A stretch of 64,000 nucleotides of DNA from Micractinium sp. NFX-FRZ (taxonomy: Eukaryota; Chlorophyta; Trebouxiophyceae; Chlorellales; Chlorellaceae). Position 1 is the stretch's first letter. The number at the start of each line of letters is the position of its first letter. Of this stretch, positions 23,303-34,385 are shown one piece after another. The stretch spans positions 124,001 through 188,000 of the forward strand of contig JAPTJF010000035.1 of assembly GCA_029339195.1 (NCBI GenBank), in the 5' to 3' direction. A program made the translations under genes and the position numbers. The notes beneath the pieces are model-generated. The model worked only from the letters and a program-made list of their open reading frames with translations, had not been told where the DNA came from and did no database searches.

Positions 23303-26300
23303 CTACGTCCACCGCACCCACGCCCGCTGCCGCTGCCTTTGCGGCATGCTGGCAAGCTGGGGGGAGGCCGAGGGCGTAGATTCATCTTTGGCTGAAGCAA
23401 TTGGAGAGCCACCGTCAGCCGACGCTGTCTGGAGGTCCGTGTTTGCCCAGGACCAGTTGTGCAGCAGCACCCAGTCGAAGCCCAGGTTTGTGCCCAGCTG
23501 GAGGGCCGCCATTGCGATGAAGAAGGGGAGGGCGTTGTAGAGGACGCAGCCGCTGACATAATAGGTGTTTGCTGCGGGGGGGGGGAGCGAGGGGGTGCAG
23601 ATGGGAGGTCGACTTGGAAGTGAGTGTGGAGGTTTGTGGGGAGGGGGAATGAGAGGAGGGCATAGGGGATGGAGGCAGAAGTGGGGGAGGAAGGGGTGAG
23701 GCAGCTTGCCCTGCTGTGCTCGTTTGTGCTGCGCTCGGCCCACCAGACAGGGCTGCCAGCAAAGGCAGCACGGTGGCAGAGTCTCAAGGCAGCCAAACAG
23801 GCGGGCAGGCAGGCAGACCCTTTGTGCATCCTGCATGGCCCTTTTGCCCCTCCCTGGCCACCCCGCTCACCCGTGATGGCACACATCTGGGCCGGGTCCC
23901 CGGTGCAAATCCAGCTGCCGTCTGCCTCTTCCTGCCAGTCTGGGCAGTAGTTGGTCACTCCAGCAGGGGTGGCAATGCGGGTCACGGCCGCCGCCACCAG
24001 CGGGCCAGCGAACCGGCCGCCTGCAGGTGGGGCGGGGGGGGAGGGCGCAAGGTGGCAGCACCGGCGGGCACGGCTGGACGCAGTGAGCGGGGGCATTTAG
24101 GCTCTGCGCACGCCAACCGTGTGTGCCGCTGCTGCAAAGCACAGCACAGCACAGTGCAGCACAGCGCCAGCGCAGCGCTCACCAGAAGCGGCCATGAAGT
24201 AGGCTCCCATGTACTTGCCCACATGGGGCCCCACCACGTCAGCGTACTGCGTCAGCTTCTTGCTGTACACCGTCTCAATGGACGTCTGGTTGATGACCAC
24301 TGCAGGAAAGGGGAGAGCAGTGTCGTGATGACTGAACACTAGAATAAACCACACACAGTGGTGCATTGAACAGTGTAAAAGGCAGGGAGGTGCCAGTGGG
24401 GTCATGGTGGCACGGTCGCTCTTGGGGGAGGGAGCGCGGGGCGGCGGCGGGGCGGTGCGCACAGGGGCCAGAGGGCCAGGACCCAATGGCAGAGGCAGGT
24501 AGGCAGGCCGCCAGATGCTTTGGCAGCACTGGGGTGAAGCGGCAAGGCATAGGAGCATGCAGTAATCAGAAGCAGCAGCGTACCACCTTGCGCCGCCGGG
24601 TGCCCTTGCCAGCCCCACTGGCCGGCCCTGCTTCCTGCCCGGTCGCATGCTCAGTCCCCTGGCCCGCTCACCCACGAAGCCCGCCAGTGCGGTGGCAGCA
24701 TAATATAGCGCCGGCGGGGGCACCCACGTCTCCCCCCCGTATGGAATGACCAGCATCCTGCAAGGGAGGGGGGGGGGGGCAGGGCGGGGGAGCGGCGGTG
24801 AGGCAGGCAGGGGCGCCCGCTGGCTAGCGCAAAAGGGAGCAGAAACTGCAACGTGCCAACAGCCCTCCCACCTCCTAATGCCCTACATGCTCACAGCTGG
24901 ACACATGTTGGAAACCTCCAAAGAGTACCCCCCGCATGCATCCCGTACTCAAATCCAGGAGCCCACCAGATGAGGAAGATGAGCCAGTTGCTGAGCATCG
25001 ACAGCTTGCGCTCTTCGCACCACTGCAGCGAGCAGGGGGCGGGCGGGCAGGCGGGTCACGAATGAGGGAGGGCACCTGCAGGGAGCGCTTGCACGTCGGC
25101 AGCGACGCGGCACGGACGGCAGGCAGGCAGGCAGGCGAGTGGTGTGCAATATGGCTGGCTGGCTGGCTGGCTGGCTGTGCTGGACCCAGCTGCAGAGCCG
25201 GCACTATGTCTGGTGCGTGCTCTGGGCCGGCCAGTGGGCAGCCGCCCTTGCCACTGCCAGCTCCTGTCAGGACCGTGAGTGCTGCGGCAGGCGAGCGGGC
25301 CTGCGGCCCACCCCGGGCGCCCAGCGGATCATGCGGCGGTACACAAGGCCAGCCACAAAGGCGCCGCAGCCCAAGGCGACGTAGGTCTTCCAGTTCTGCG
25401 GGCCGGCGGGCGGGTGGGGAGGCAGGGAGGTGGGGAGGCGGGGAGGCACCCACGGCGGGAGGGGGAAGACATGCAGGCCGTGCTGGCTGTTGCACAGCTC
25501 CGGGTAGCTGTTCCCACTGCAACTCTGGCAGGTGCATCACGTGGCCTTGAAGCACGACTTGAAGGGCTGCCCAAAACGCACCCCTGCCTGGCACCTTCAT
25601 GCACAACTGTGCCCTAGGCCTGCCTGCATGCGTCATGACGATCACTCACCTCCGTCTGTGACGTGATCTGGTGGTACTGCCCAGCAAAGAGGCCAAACAG
25701 GTTGACAGTGAAGGCAGAGGCTGTGGGCACGGCAGGCAGGCAGACAGGAGGGAGCGAAGGAAGGCGCAGGCAGGTGGTCGGGCACAGGCCTGCCTGAGTG
25801 CGTCCTGTTGGCACAACATCAACAGGTCACCAGGTCAACAGGTGCTGCAGCCGGCAAGGGCAGCCTGCAGCAACAGCCAGCCAGCCCCCAGGCGACAGCC
25901 ATCTGCGCAGGCAGCCACCCCCGGCCCCCTTGCCCCCGCCCAGCCATTCAAATGCACCTGCGAAGACGGAGAGGAAGCTGAGGAGGAGACAGGAGACGGC
26001 AAATCGGCGGAACTTGCCGACGCGCTGCTCCGAGGGCGGGCCTTGCTTGCCTCCCAGTGCCGCCTCAGGCTGCAGTGCCAGTGGGGGCAAGGGGGGCAAG
26101 GGGGGCATGGGGTCAAGGGGAACTTCTCAATCCCAGAATTGGTGCACTCGTCCATTCAGCCAGGCACCTCGGCGCTTGGGCGGCCCCCGCACTGACGCAC
26201 CCCCACGTGCCTTGCCGTGTTGCGCTGCGCATGTGGAGAGCAGGGCGTCTGCCGGACCCCCAGGCCAGCCTGCACAAGCACCCCTCAACCACTACCTGAC

Positions 26301-29300
26301 CACTCACCGTTACCCTGTGCTCGTTGTCATCGGTGGGGTCCTCAAAAGCCCAGCCAAAGAAGGCCATCACCGCCACCACCACAGCAAATGCGCACCAGCC
26401 AGGCATCGTGTACCTGCAGCCAGGCACAACGCGAGAAAAGCGAGCCCTCGTTCGGGCTGTGTTCACGAGGGCACGTCAGGCCGTGTTGACAGAGACTGAA
26501 CAGGAGGGTTGTGCTGCTCACGCCTGGCGCAGCAGGATGGCAGGCGGCCGCTTGCCTGCCCGGTCATGTGCCCGAATCCCATGTCCCTCGCCTCCTGACT
26601 GCATGCATATGGCCTCACCAGTTGAACAGCTTCAGGCCAGTGGATGAGCCGGCGTGCACCTCGGGCAGCCCCAAGAACAGATAGCTGCAACATCAGGGAC
26701 AAGGCAGTACAACACAAGGCAACATAGGCAATGTTGGGGGGGGGGTCGGCTGGGTCAGCAAGGCCCCCGCCTGACAGCCCAAGGGGCAGAGCCTTGAAGA
26801 GTGTGTGCAGCACAGCACAGCGGTGCGCAGGGCAGTTTGTGCAGCACAGCACAGCGGTGCGCAGGGCAGCACTCGTTAAACATGCTGTGCAGCATATAGC
26901 AGCGCAGTACAGCACAGCATGACACGCAGGGCAGGGCTCACCCAACAAAGGGGCCGACCATGCGGGCCACGTTTTGGGAGATGCGGTACCGTCCCAGTAC
27001 AACCTGCATAGCCCAGCAGGAGGCAGTACCTATGTTTATGTCAGCGTGCTGTGCACGGCGCCACCGCCGGCCAGGCGTTGCTGCGCATGCCCGAGCTCGC
27101 GCCTGACCCATGCCCCTGCCCTGTCTGTGGCCGCACCTGACGCCGGGCAGAGGTGGTGGTCTGTGTGATGTATGAAGAGCCAATGCCTAGCGTCGCCTCA
27201 CCCGTGCCAGCCAGCAGCCTGCATCCAGAAGGAAGGGCATGCCAGGTGCAGCAAAGGTTACTGTCAAGGTACCGCCTGAGCTATTTGCTGCCATTGTTCA
27301 AGGAATTGGCCACCTCCGAGCTCTTACCCTGCACGTGCGTGCAGCGCATGGGACACCGCCCCTGCCTCGACCCCCTGTGCAATACTGGCCCCCGCCCTGC
27401 CCCTGCTCCCAGCAGCACCCTCCCAGGAGAGGCGCTGGGCTTGGGAAGGCTGCCCGCTGGTCTTCCCCTGCCCGCCCCGGCTCCCAGCAGCCTCACCTTG
27501 CCAGCAGCATCATCCACCACCTGCAGAGGGGCAGCAGGGAGGCGTCACGACGTGCATATCAAGAGGCAGTTTGGGGCAGCCAGTGGCGCTGCTGCTTAGC
27601 CAGCCAGTGTTGGATTGCAGCAAGCACCCCAGGAGCACTCAAACGAAGTAAAATGCCACTCTAAGAACGAGTGCTTGCGCACAGCTGTGTAGACTAGATT
27701 ATACTATACCTCAGGAGCAGCGGGAGTGCGGGCACAACCGGTGCAGGACGCAAGCGTGGGACGCCATTCCCTGCCCCTGCCCACCCCACCCCACCTCCCC
27801 GCCCATGTTCGCCAGAACCACGCCACCCATCAGCAGTGCCAGGGCCAACAGCGCAGCTTGCGCCTCCCCAGCAGCCCATATGTCCCCATCCCTGAAAAGT
27901 GTACTGCCCACGGGCAGTGCCACTTGGCCCAGTTGGGTGCCATGTACTGCGGGCCCCACCCCCGCTTCCCGCCCATCCCGCTTGCCTGTTGCCCAGCACG
28001 GTGAAGGCGTACAGCAGGTTGCCGCCCGCGTTCAGCAGCGCTCCAAGCTGCACCTGCGGCTTGAACTTGCGGGTGAGGTCGGACCAGGCGCCAAAGAGCG
28101 GGGCGCACAGCAGCGCCATCAGGTCGTAGCTGGCCCGGGGGGGAGAGGGGGGGCAGAGGAGAAAAACATTGTCAGAGAGGAAGTGGGATTAGACCCGGTG
28201 GGCAAGAGCGAGCGGCACATCGCGCCGTAGCTGCTGGAGGGAGGGGACGCTTGCTCAAGGGCACAGCACGGAGGGCAAGAGCTGGAGGGATTCAAGGCAT
28301 ACTGCTGAGTAACGGCAGCAGTGCAGGTGGGCACAACGGTGAGCGGTGGCAGTGTGTGAGAGCAAGCGACAGTGGGTTGTCGGGCAGCGGCAGGGGCACG
28401 TGCCTGCTTTGGGTGATATGGCAACAGCCAGGCATGGGCGGGCATGCAGGTGTGCTTCGTCCCACACCAACCGTGAATCCCAGCCACCATGAGGGGGCCC
28501 GCCTCACCAGCCAAACACGAATCCGTAGAGATGCTGCGGGCCGTTGAGGGTGTAGTACAGCGGCTGGATACTCATTAAGCTCATTGTAAAGTCTGCGGGT
28601 CAAAAGTGGTTCCCACAGCACAGGCGGGAGGCTGGGTGGGCACCCACGGGTGAGGGGGTGGTGGTTGGGCAGGCCAGAACTCGGAAGCCAGCAGTGGCGG
28701 TGGGGCACGCGGCCGGCAAGCACAGGGCAGGACTGCGCCCACCTTCCCTGGCAGCAGCACAGAACAGATTGGACAGCTGTAGCATCAGGAAGCGCTTGTC
28801 CCATGTCAGTGATCCCTGCCCACCCCCGACAGATGCTCACTCGCCGCTACGCGCCACCACAGCACTACTGTCGTGCAGGCTCAACAGGACTCACCAATGG
28901 CGAGGGCAAACCCCATCGCTGTCAGGGCAAACAGGGAGAGGCGCTTGGAGCGGGCGTGGGCTGGGTCAGAAGGGATACCAGACACCTGCGGGGCCCCGGC
29001 CTTCCCAAACCCCTCCTCGTCCAAAGGCGCCTGCGGCGAGCAGGCGGCGGCTGGGTCAGCGCACACATTTGCAGAGTTGGGGGGCATTGTGGGGGTGGTG
29101 TTGTGTGTGTGCGTTGCAAGAGGGGGGCAGTGGGCGAAGGGCTTGGCACCTTTGCAGGTGCAGCAGCAGCGCCCCCCTTTCCGCTGTCAACATGGGGGGT
29201 GGGGAGGCCGGGGTGGATCAAATCGCCTTGCACAGGATACCACGGTTGTGTCGGCACGCCCGCACAGACCTGCCCCCGTCTGGCCCGACCTGGCTGCTGC

Positions 29301-29377
29301 TTCACCGCGGCATGGTCGCCCTCAGCCTGGGCAGGTGCTGGTGAGCCGCCCTCCGCCTCAGCACGCTTCCGGGCCAT
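23303..29377 (-). CDS. Major facilitator superfamily transporter (MFSD8/CLN7-like)
   Basis: Seventeen exons, 590 aa from the ATG at 29377: 29270-29377, 28895-29030, 28508-28592, 27986-28129, 27795-27891, 27497-27520, 26942-27003, 26619-26684, 26308-26413, 25958-26069, 25650-25720, 25312-25395, 24967-25022, 24672-24757, 24183-24299, 23871-24020, 23303-23571. About twelve hydrophobic segments follow a basic, Ala-rich N-terminus. The loop after TM2 carries the MFS motif A (GAWSDLTRK), and VARMVGPFVG resembles TM5. A Cys-containing loop (NYCPDWQEE...CTG...MCAITG) lies near the C-terminus. The order suggests the MFSD8-like branch of organelle-membrane transporters, but the substrate is unknown. 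An alternative extra 5' exon starting at 29676 cannot be excluded. Intron 4 uses a GC donor (ACAG|GCAAGC, 27985), required by phase. Exon 6 is only 24 nt. Confidence 0.87.
24138..24176 (-). repeat. TGCTG/TGTGC repeat just after a 5' splice site in the MFS gene
   Basis: On the minus strand the intron beginning at 24182 reads GTGAGCGCTGCGCTGG and then several TGTGC/TGCTG units, again in the host gene's sense direction. Confidence 0.8.
26804..26925 (-). repeat. TGCTG-type repeats and a 34-bp tandem duplication in MFS intron 7
   Basis: In the minus-strand intron starting at 26941, TGCTG/TGTGC units begin about 20 nt after the donor. Within them a 34-bp unit containing cagcacagcacagcggtgcg (plus strand) is present twice, at about 26804-26837 and 26838-26871, almost identical. 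Confidence 0.85.
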
Positions 29378-30528
29378 GTGCTCCCTTATTGTCTGCATCA
29401 ACCAGCAACACAGGCCTGGGTGGGCGGGCTGGCGGGTGGTCAGTGTGTGGTCCGTGGCACAGGCGGCGCAGCGGTGCCGCCAGGGCGCGGGACCGCCGCT
29501 GAAGCCCCAGCCAGTTTGCTGCCCCCATTCCCACGCCATGTGAACCCAACCTCTCCAACTCTTTCAAGATCCCTTTCACATGGACTGTCCAGCCTATGGG
29601 GCCTCGCATGGTCACGGGCCTCGGCTGGCCTCTGAGCGCTCGGTCCGGTGGCCTTGACGGGGGTGGCAGCGACCAAAGACGCCGGGTGTGCTAGTTACGT
29701 TGCATCTGTCTCAGACCGCAGCCACAGCGTAAAGGCGGGCACGCGGGTAGGCCGACACACACAAAAGTATCTCGATAGCCTCGGCCTGGGCCTGTCAGTA
29801 ACCCCAAACTCGGCGCGGGTCGAACGAAGACTTGTAAGGACAGTTGCGCGCGCAGCCATGCGCTTGGCCCATCCAGTGTCCCCCCGCCCGTCGCCGCCAG
29901 CTGGTGGCCGCCGCCAGGCACCAGTGCCACCTATACGCCCAGCGTGCGCCTGCAGGGCTGGCCCCACCCAGTACACCTGATCCGGTGCTGGGGAAATTCT
30001 GCCATAAGTTGCAGGATGCAAATCACAGGGCTCAGAGAGCAGAGAGCAATGCGTGCAAGCCCAGGTCACCTCCAGCTTTCCACTGCAAGCCCGGCTCTAG
30101 CCGGCACACACGCACCTCCCTGGGCCTACGCCCAAGCTTTACAGAGACACACGGATCATACTGGTAGCGCATCGGCAAATCATGTAATCTTCAATGTGTG
30201 TGGGTCCTGGTTTGCAGGGTTGCAAGCAGAGTCAGGAGGGAGCGCCTGCACTGGTGCGCGCGGCTCAGTGTGCCTCAACGCCACGAGGTGCACACCAGGT
30301 TCACGCTGCGCATGGCATGCAGGGGAGGGGGAGGGGGAGGCCTGGGCGGGATGCCGGCAGACCCGGCGGCTGTGCAGTGGGGGGCTGTGCAACTTCGGGG
30401 CGCGCTGCGCAGTGGGCGCGCGGTCAACTTGGGGAGGCGCTGTGCTGGGCGGGCGCTGCGGCATGCAGCGCTTTGCCGCGCTGCGCCGCGTGTACTGTGC
30501 TGTGCACGCTGCCCAGTCCAGCTGCAGC
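29378..30528. other. Intergenic region between MFS and fasciclin A genes
   Basis: A 1.15-kb stretch lying upstream of the MFS gene and downstream of the minus-strand fasciclin A stop. A minus-strand TGTAA occurs at about 30137-30141. A possible alternative first exon of the MFS gene (start 29676, donor near 29545) is in phase with 29392 but weakly supported. No other gene seen. Confidence 0.4.
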
Positions 30529-33500
30529 TCACTTGCGGCCCTTCACCCTGCTGTAGGTGCCAGCTGCCACAGGGGGCAACATCTCAGTGCCAGCATCGGC
30601 CCCGCCACCGGTGGTGGTCGCCGGGCTCACTTCGGCGGTCGCCGGGCTCACTTCGGCGCTGGCGCCGGCCTGAGCGCCAGGAGTGGCCTGAGCGCTGGCG
30701 GCAGTGCTAGCAGAGGGGAGGCCCTGGGGGAAGGCGCTGGCAGGCAGGAGCACCTGCACAGGTGGCACCAGGCGTGCGTGGGAGGCGGAGGGGTGGCGGT
30801 CCAGGCACATTGGGACGGAGGCTGAGGGCGGCAGGCTCGGCAACAGGCAGGCATAGGCACGCTGAAGGAGGCGGCGGCAGGCTACAAAGCAGGTCAAGGC
30901 AGGGAGGCAAGCGCCCCGCCTCCCTGCCCCGCTGCTTACTACGCTGTCCCAACCTAAAACAAGTAGGAGCAGCCTGCCGCTTGCCTGGTCGATGACGTGC
31001 ACCACGGCAGAGCAGGCCTGCAGGTCTGGCGTGACCACGGTGGCAGTGGGGGCGCCCGCCAGCGAGGGGATGAAGGTGACGGTGCCGTCGGCAACGCCGA
31101 CCTGCAGGGGTGCCGTGGAAAATGCAGTCGGGGGACTTTGTGCGGGTGGCAAAGCATTGGGGCAAGCGTGGGGAAGCATAGACTGCGCAGCTGGAACCCC
31201 AGAGGTGTGTCGACGCATCAGCAGCAAGTCGGCCCTCGCTACCGTGATGCCCTCCCCACCCCCGCTCCTCCCGGCCCTAGCCCCAGCCGCTGGGCCGCCG
31301 AGCGCCTCCTTCCCCCACCCCCGCACCACTCACCGTGACCACCTCTCCGCTGGCGAGGGTGGGCAGCTGCTGGCCGTCTGTCAGGTCGGCGGCGAGGAGG
31401 GCTTGGTCGGGGATGATGTGGTAGGAGAGGACCTGAGGGGGGCCAGGAGGGGGCAAGAGAGCGGTGACAGGAAGGAGGAGCGCAGCAGGGGGCAAAAGAG
31501 AGCGGTGATGGAGGAGGAGAGCAGCGGGGGGCAAAAATGAGCGGTGACGGAGGAGGAGAGCAGCGGGGTGATATGTAGGGGATAAGGCAGGAAGCAAAGC
31601 CCTGGGCGTGGCGGGGTGAGGGTATGGAGAGTGCGGTGCGCAGGGGAGCAGCAGGGGGCCAGCGGAGAGGCAGGAGGGACAGGAGGCAATGGGCAAGGGC
31701 GGGATGATGAGCGGGCGCAGCGGGGGCACACGCCAACAGAGGGCAGGCGCGCATGTGCAAGGGAGGGCACGCAACTCCTCCTCCCACTCCTTGCCACCTG
31801 CAGCGGCACCAGGCACGCGTTAGCACCTCTGCTGCCGTCCAGGCATGCCGCAAGCACGAGCACGGCCCCTTCAGGCTCCCTACTCACTGCCTGCAGGAGG
31901 GCCATGTTGCTCTGCTGCCATCCAATACAAGTGCAAGCATGAGCATGCCCTTGCAGGCCCCTTCAACTCACTGCCTGCAGGAGCGCCAGGTTGTCGGGCG
32001 ACAGCGCCTGCTCCTCAGTCTGGCCCAGGGACGCGAGGAAGGCGACGAAAGCGTCATTGGTGGGGGCCAGGACGGTGGCGACCAGGTCAGGGTTGGACAG
32101 GGCATCGGCGGCACCAGAGGCCTGCAGAAGCGAGGGGCAGCAGCGTGAGGTCAGGTGTGTGCGTGTGTGCGCCGAGATGGTGGCAAGCCAACGGCGGGGG
32201 TGGACGTGTGTTCAACGAGCAGTCGCGGCAAGCTGGTGGGCAGGCATCAGGGAAGCGGGCAACGGAAGGTGCAACGCAGAGAGCAGGGGTGGTCACGCTG
32301 GTACACGCAGGCAGGCAGCCAGGCGGGCGCGTGGGCGCATGCAGGCGGGCAGGCAGGCGGGCAGGCCGCACTCACGCCAGCAGCTGCCAGCAGAGTGGCG
32401 AGGTTCGGGTCGGCGGCAAGCAGTTGTGCCACCGTCTGGCACGCGGCAGGGGAGGGGGAGGGGACGGGGGTGGGGGCCTGCAGAGGCGGGCATGCGGGGG
32501 AGAGGTGGGGGGGGAGGGGCAGCAGAGGGGTTGGCCGAGTCGGCAGGTGGGCGTGGGGCTCTTGGGAGGCAGTGTGGGAGGATGAGTCCCTTTGGCAGGG
32601 TGGGATAGGGCCCGGGGGGAGCGGGGTGGGAGGCTGAGTCCCTTTGGGACATTGGTCACCCCCAGAGACTTCGCTGGAAGGCAAGGGGGACCAGGGTAGA
32701 GTTGAGGCTAGCTGTCGTGACGACAGGTACCTGTTGCGGCGCGCATTGCATCCTGCCTAAACGAAACCAGGCAGCCTGCTGCGTGCGCACCCCCTGCCTT
32801 TGAGCACGGTGCCGCCAGCCACGCAAGCTGGGCACAGCTGAAGCAGCATGCAGGCAGCTCCCTGTGCCTGAAACCAGGCGTAAGCCAGCTGCCGTGCCAG
32901 CCACAGTCTCTACCAGTCACTTCCGAACTCACCGCGCTCACAACCGGGCTGGGGGCGGCGCTGACGGTGGGCACGGCGGCGGGGGCGGGAACCTCCACTG
33001 GGACGGGCACCTCCACTGGCACGGGGGCTGGGGCGGGGACCTTAACTACCACGGGGGCGGGGGCGGGCACTGGGACCACAACAACGACTGCGGGGGGTGG
33101 GCAGGGCAAACAGTGAGGCAAAGTGTTCGCAAGATGAGAAGAGAGCTGCCAGAATGCAAAGCGCCTCTATTGGATGGGAGGATTGAGGACAGGCCGCGGG
33201 CCCACTCTGGGACGGGCCAAGCAGGCGGGTCCAAGGCTGCCGCTCACCCTTCTTCTTCTTGGGCACCTTGGGCACCCACTTCTGGCACCAGTCGAACCAA
33301 TAGGACAGCCAGCCGTGGTAGCCACTGCCCGCGCTGGCTTGGGCGCTGGCTGCCGCCGCCGCCGTCGCCTGGGCGCCCGACTGGTGGCCATACCACCAGC
33401 CAGTGGCGTCAGCCCCTGCAGCGGCATCAGGGGTTGTGAGATTTCGTGAAACGGCGCCTCTCGGCTAGAACGCGAGCGGCAGGGCGTCCAAGGCGAGCCG

Positions 33501-33575
33501 AGTCGGACCTGGGGCGCTAACGAGGAGCAGCAGGAGGAGGGTGAGGCCCAGGGCCGCCTTGGATGCGCCTGCCAT
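30529..33575 (-). CDS. Secreted fasciclin (FAS1) domain protein A
   Basis: Eight exons give 360 aa: 33509-33575, 33248-33415, 32933-33087, 32376-32477, 31972-32121, 31334-31432, 30985-31101, 30529-30753. A signal peptide (MAGASKAALGLTLLLLLLVS) leads into an Ala/Ser stretch with aromatic residues (GYHGWLSYWFDWCQKW) and a basic KVPKKKK, then a Val/Pro/Ala stalk made of PVPAPAP-like units. One FAS1 domain follows (about residues 140-290) with ATVLAPTNDAF (H1 region), VLSYHIIPD (the YH motif) and the closing AVVHVIDQVLLP (H2 region). The tail is Ser/Ala/Thr-rich and ends in basic residues; no GPI signal is obvious. FAS1 proteins are extracellular or wall adhesion modules. Intron 7 has a GC donor (CAG|GCAAGC at 30984) shared with the paralog downstream. 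It forms a tandem pair with fasciclin B. Confidence 0.9.
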
Positions 33576-34077
33576 GGTGCTGGGGCCGGGCTGCAGCGCC
33601 AAGAGTGGAGACGGGGGGAGGGGAAGAGGCATGGCGCGAAGACAGGGCCTTGAGTACCACCACCTCAGGCGAGAAATACAGGTGGCCACGACCAAGGGCC
33701 CATGCGAGAGGCCCTGCCTCGATCATGTTCACCGAGTGTTTTAAGCTGGGCTCCTGAGCATTCCTGCACTGGCAGGCCCACAGCTGCCAGCCCCTCCACC
33801 GCCGCCACCACCAACGCTCTGCCGTTCGCCGCCACGGCTGGCGCCCTCTTGTGCACTCTTGTGTGGGTTGCGTGGCTGCCCAGAGAGTGTTACAACGTGC
33901 TTCTCCGGGACATTATAAGTGTGGAAGAATCGGCTAAAAATTGAGTGCCCACTTCAGAGCCCGTGCGTGATGTTGGTGCGGATGAGTGCGGATGAAATGG
34001 AAGTGTGAGGTGAGTGCCGAGGACCCCGCGTAACAACGCCCTGTCCGCCAGTCAGTGTGGCGGACACCCAGATTGTG

Positions 34078-34119
<42 letters not shown>

Positions 34120-34385
34120 TGCGGTGGTGGTGGGAGGCTCACGGCAACAGTCGGGGCACGGTTGGCAGTGAGGTGTTTGAAACGGAAGGCGGGAGTGTGG
34201 TTACGTGGCGTCTCAGCGCCGGTGACAGAAATTGGGAGGGAGCCTCGCGGCTGGGGCCTCAATAGCAAGCGCCCCTCAACACTGGCGCAAGCAGACGACG
34301 GCGCAAGCCAGGCCTGCTGCTGTAGGGGCGAGGGGCCGGGCGGTGTCGCGGCTGGGCGGCCGCTACAGGCAGGGCAGGGGCCGCT
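33576..34385. other. Intergenic region between tandem fasciclin genes, with (GT)n
   Basis: An 810-bp gap containing a GT dinucleotide microsatellite at about 34084-34119. A TGTAA on the minus strand near 33887-33892 could end the fasciclin B transcript. The upstream half should hold the promoter of fasciclin A. No gene seen. Confidence 0.5.

Noticed and set aside
27951..27986. GT donor at about 27959 for MFS intron 4
   Set aside because: The following exon at 27891 begins one base before a codon, which needs a phase-2 donor. Only the GC donor at 27985 provides it.
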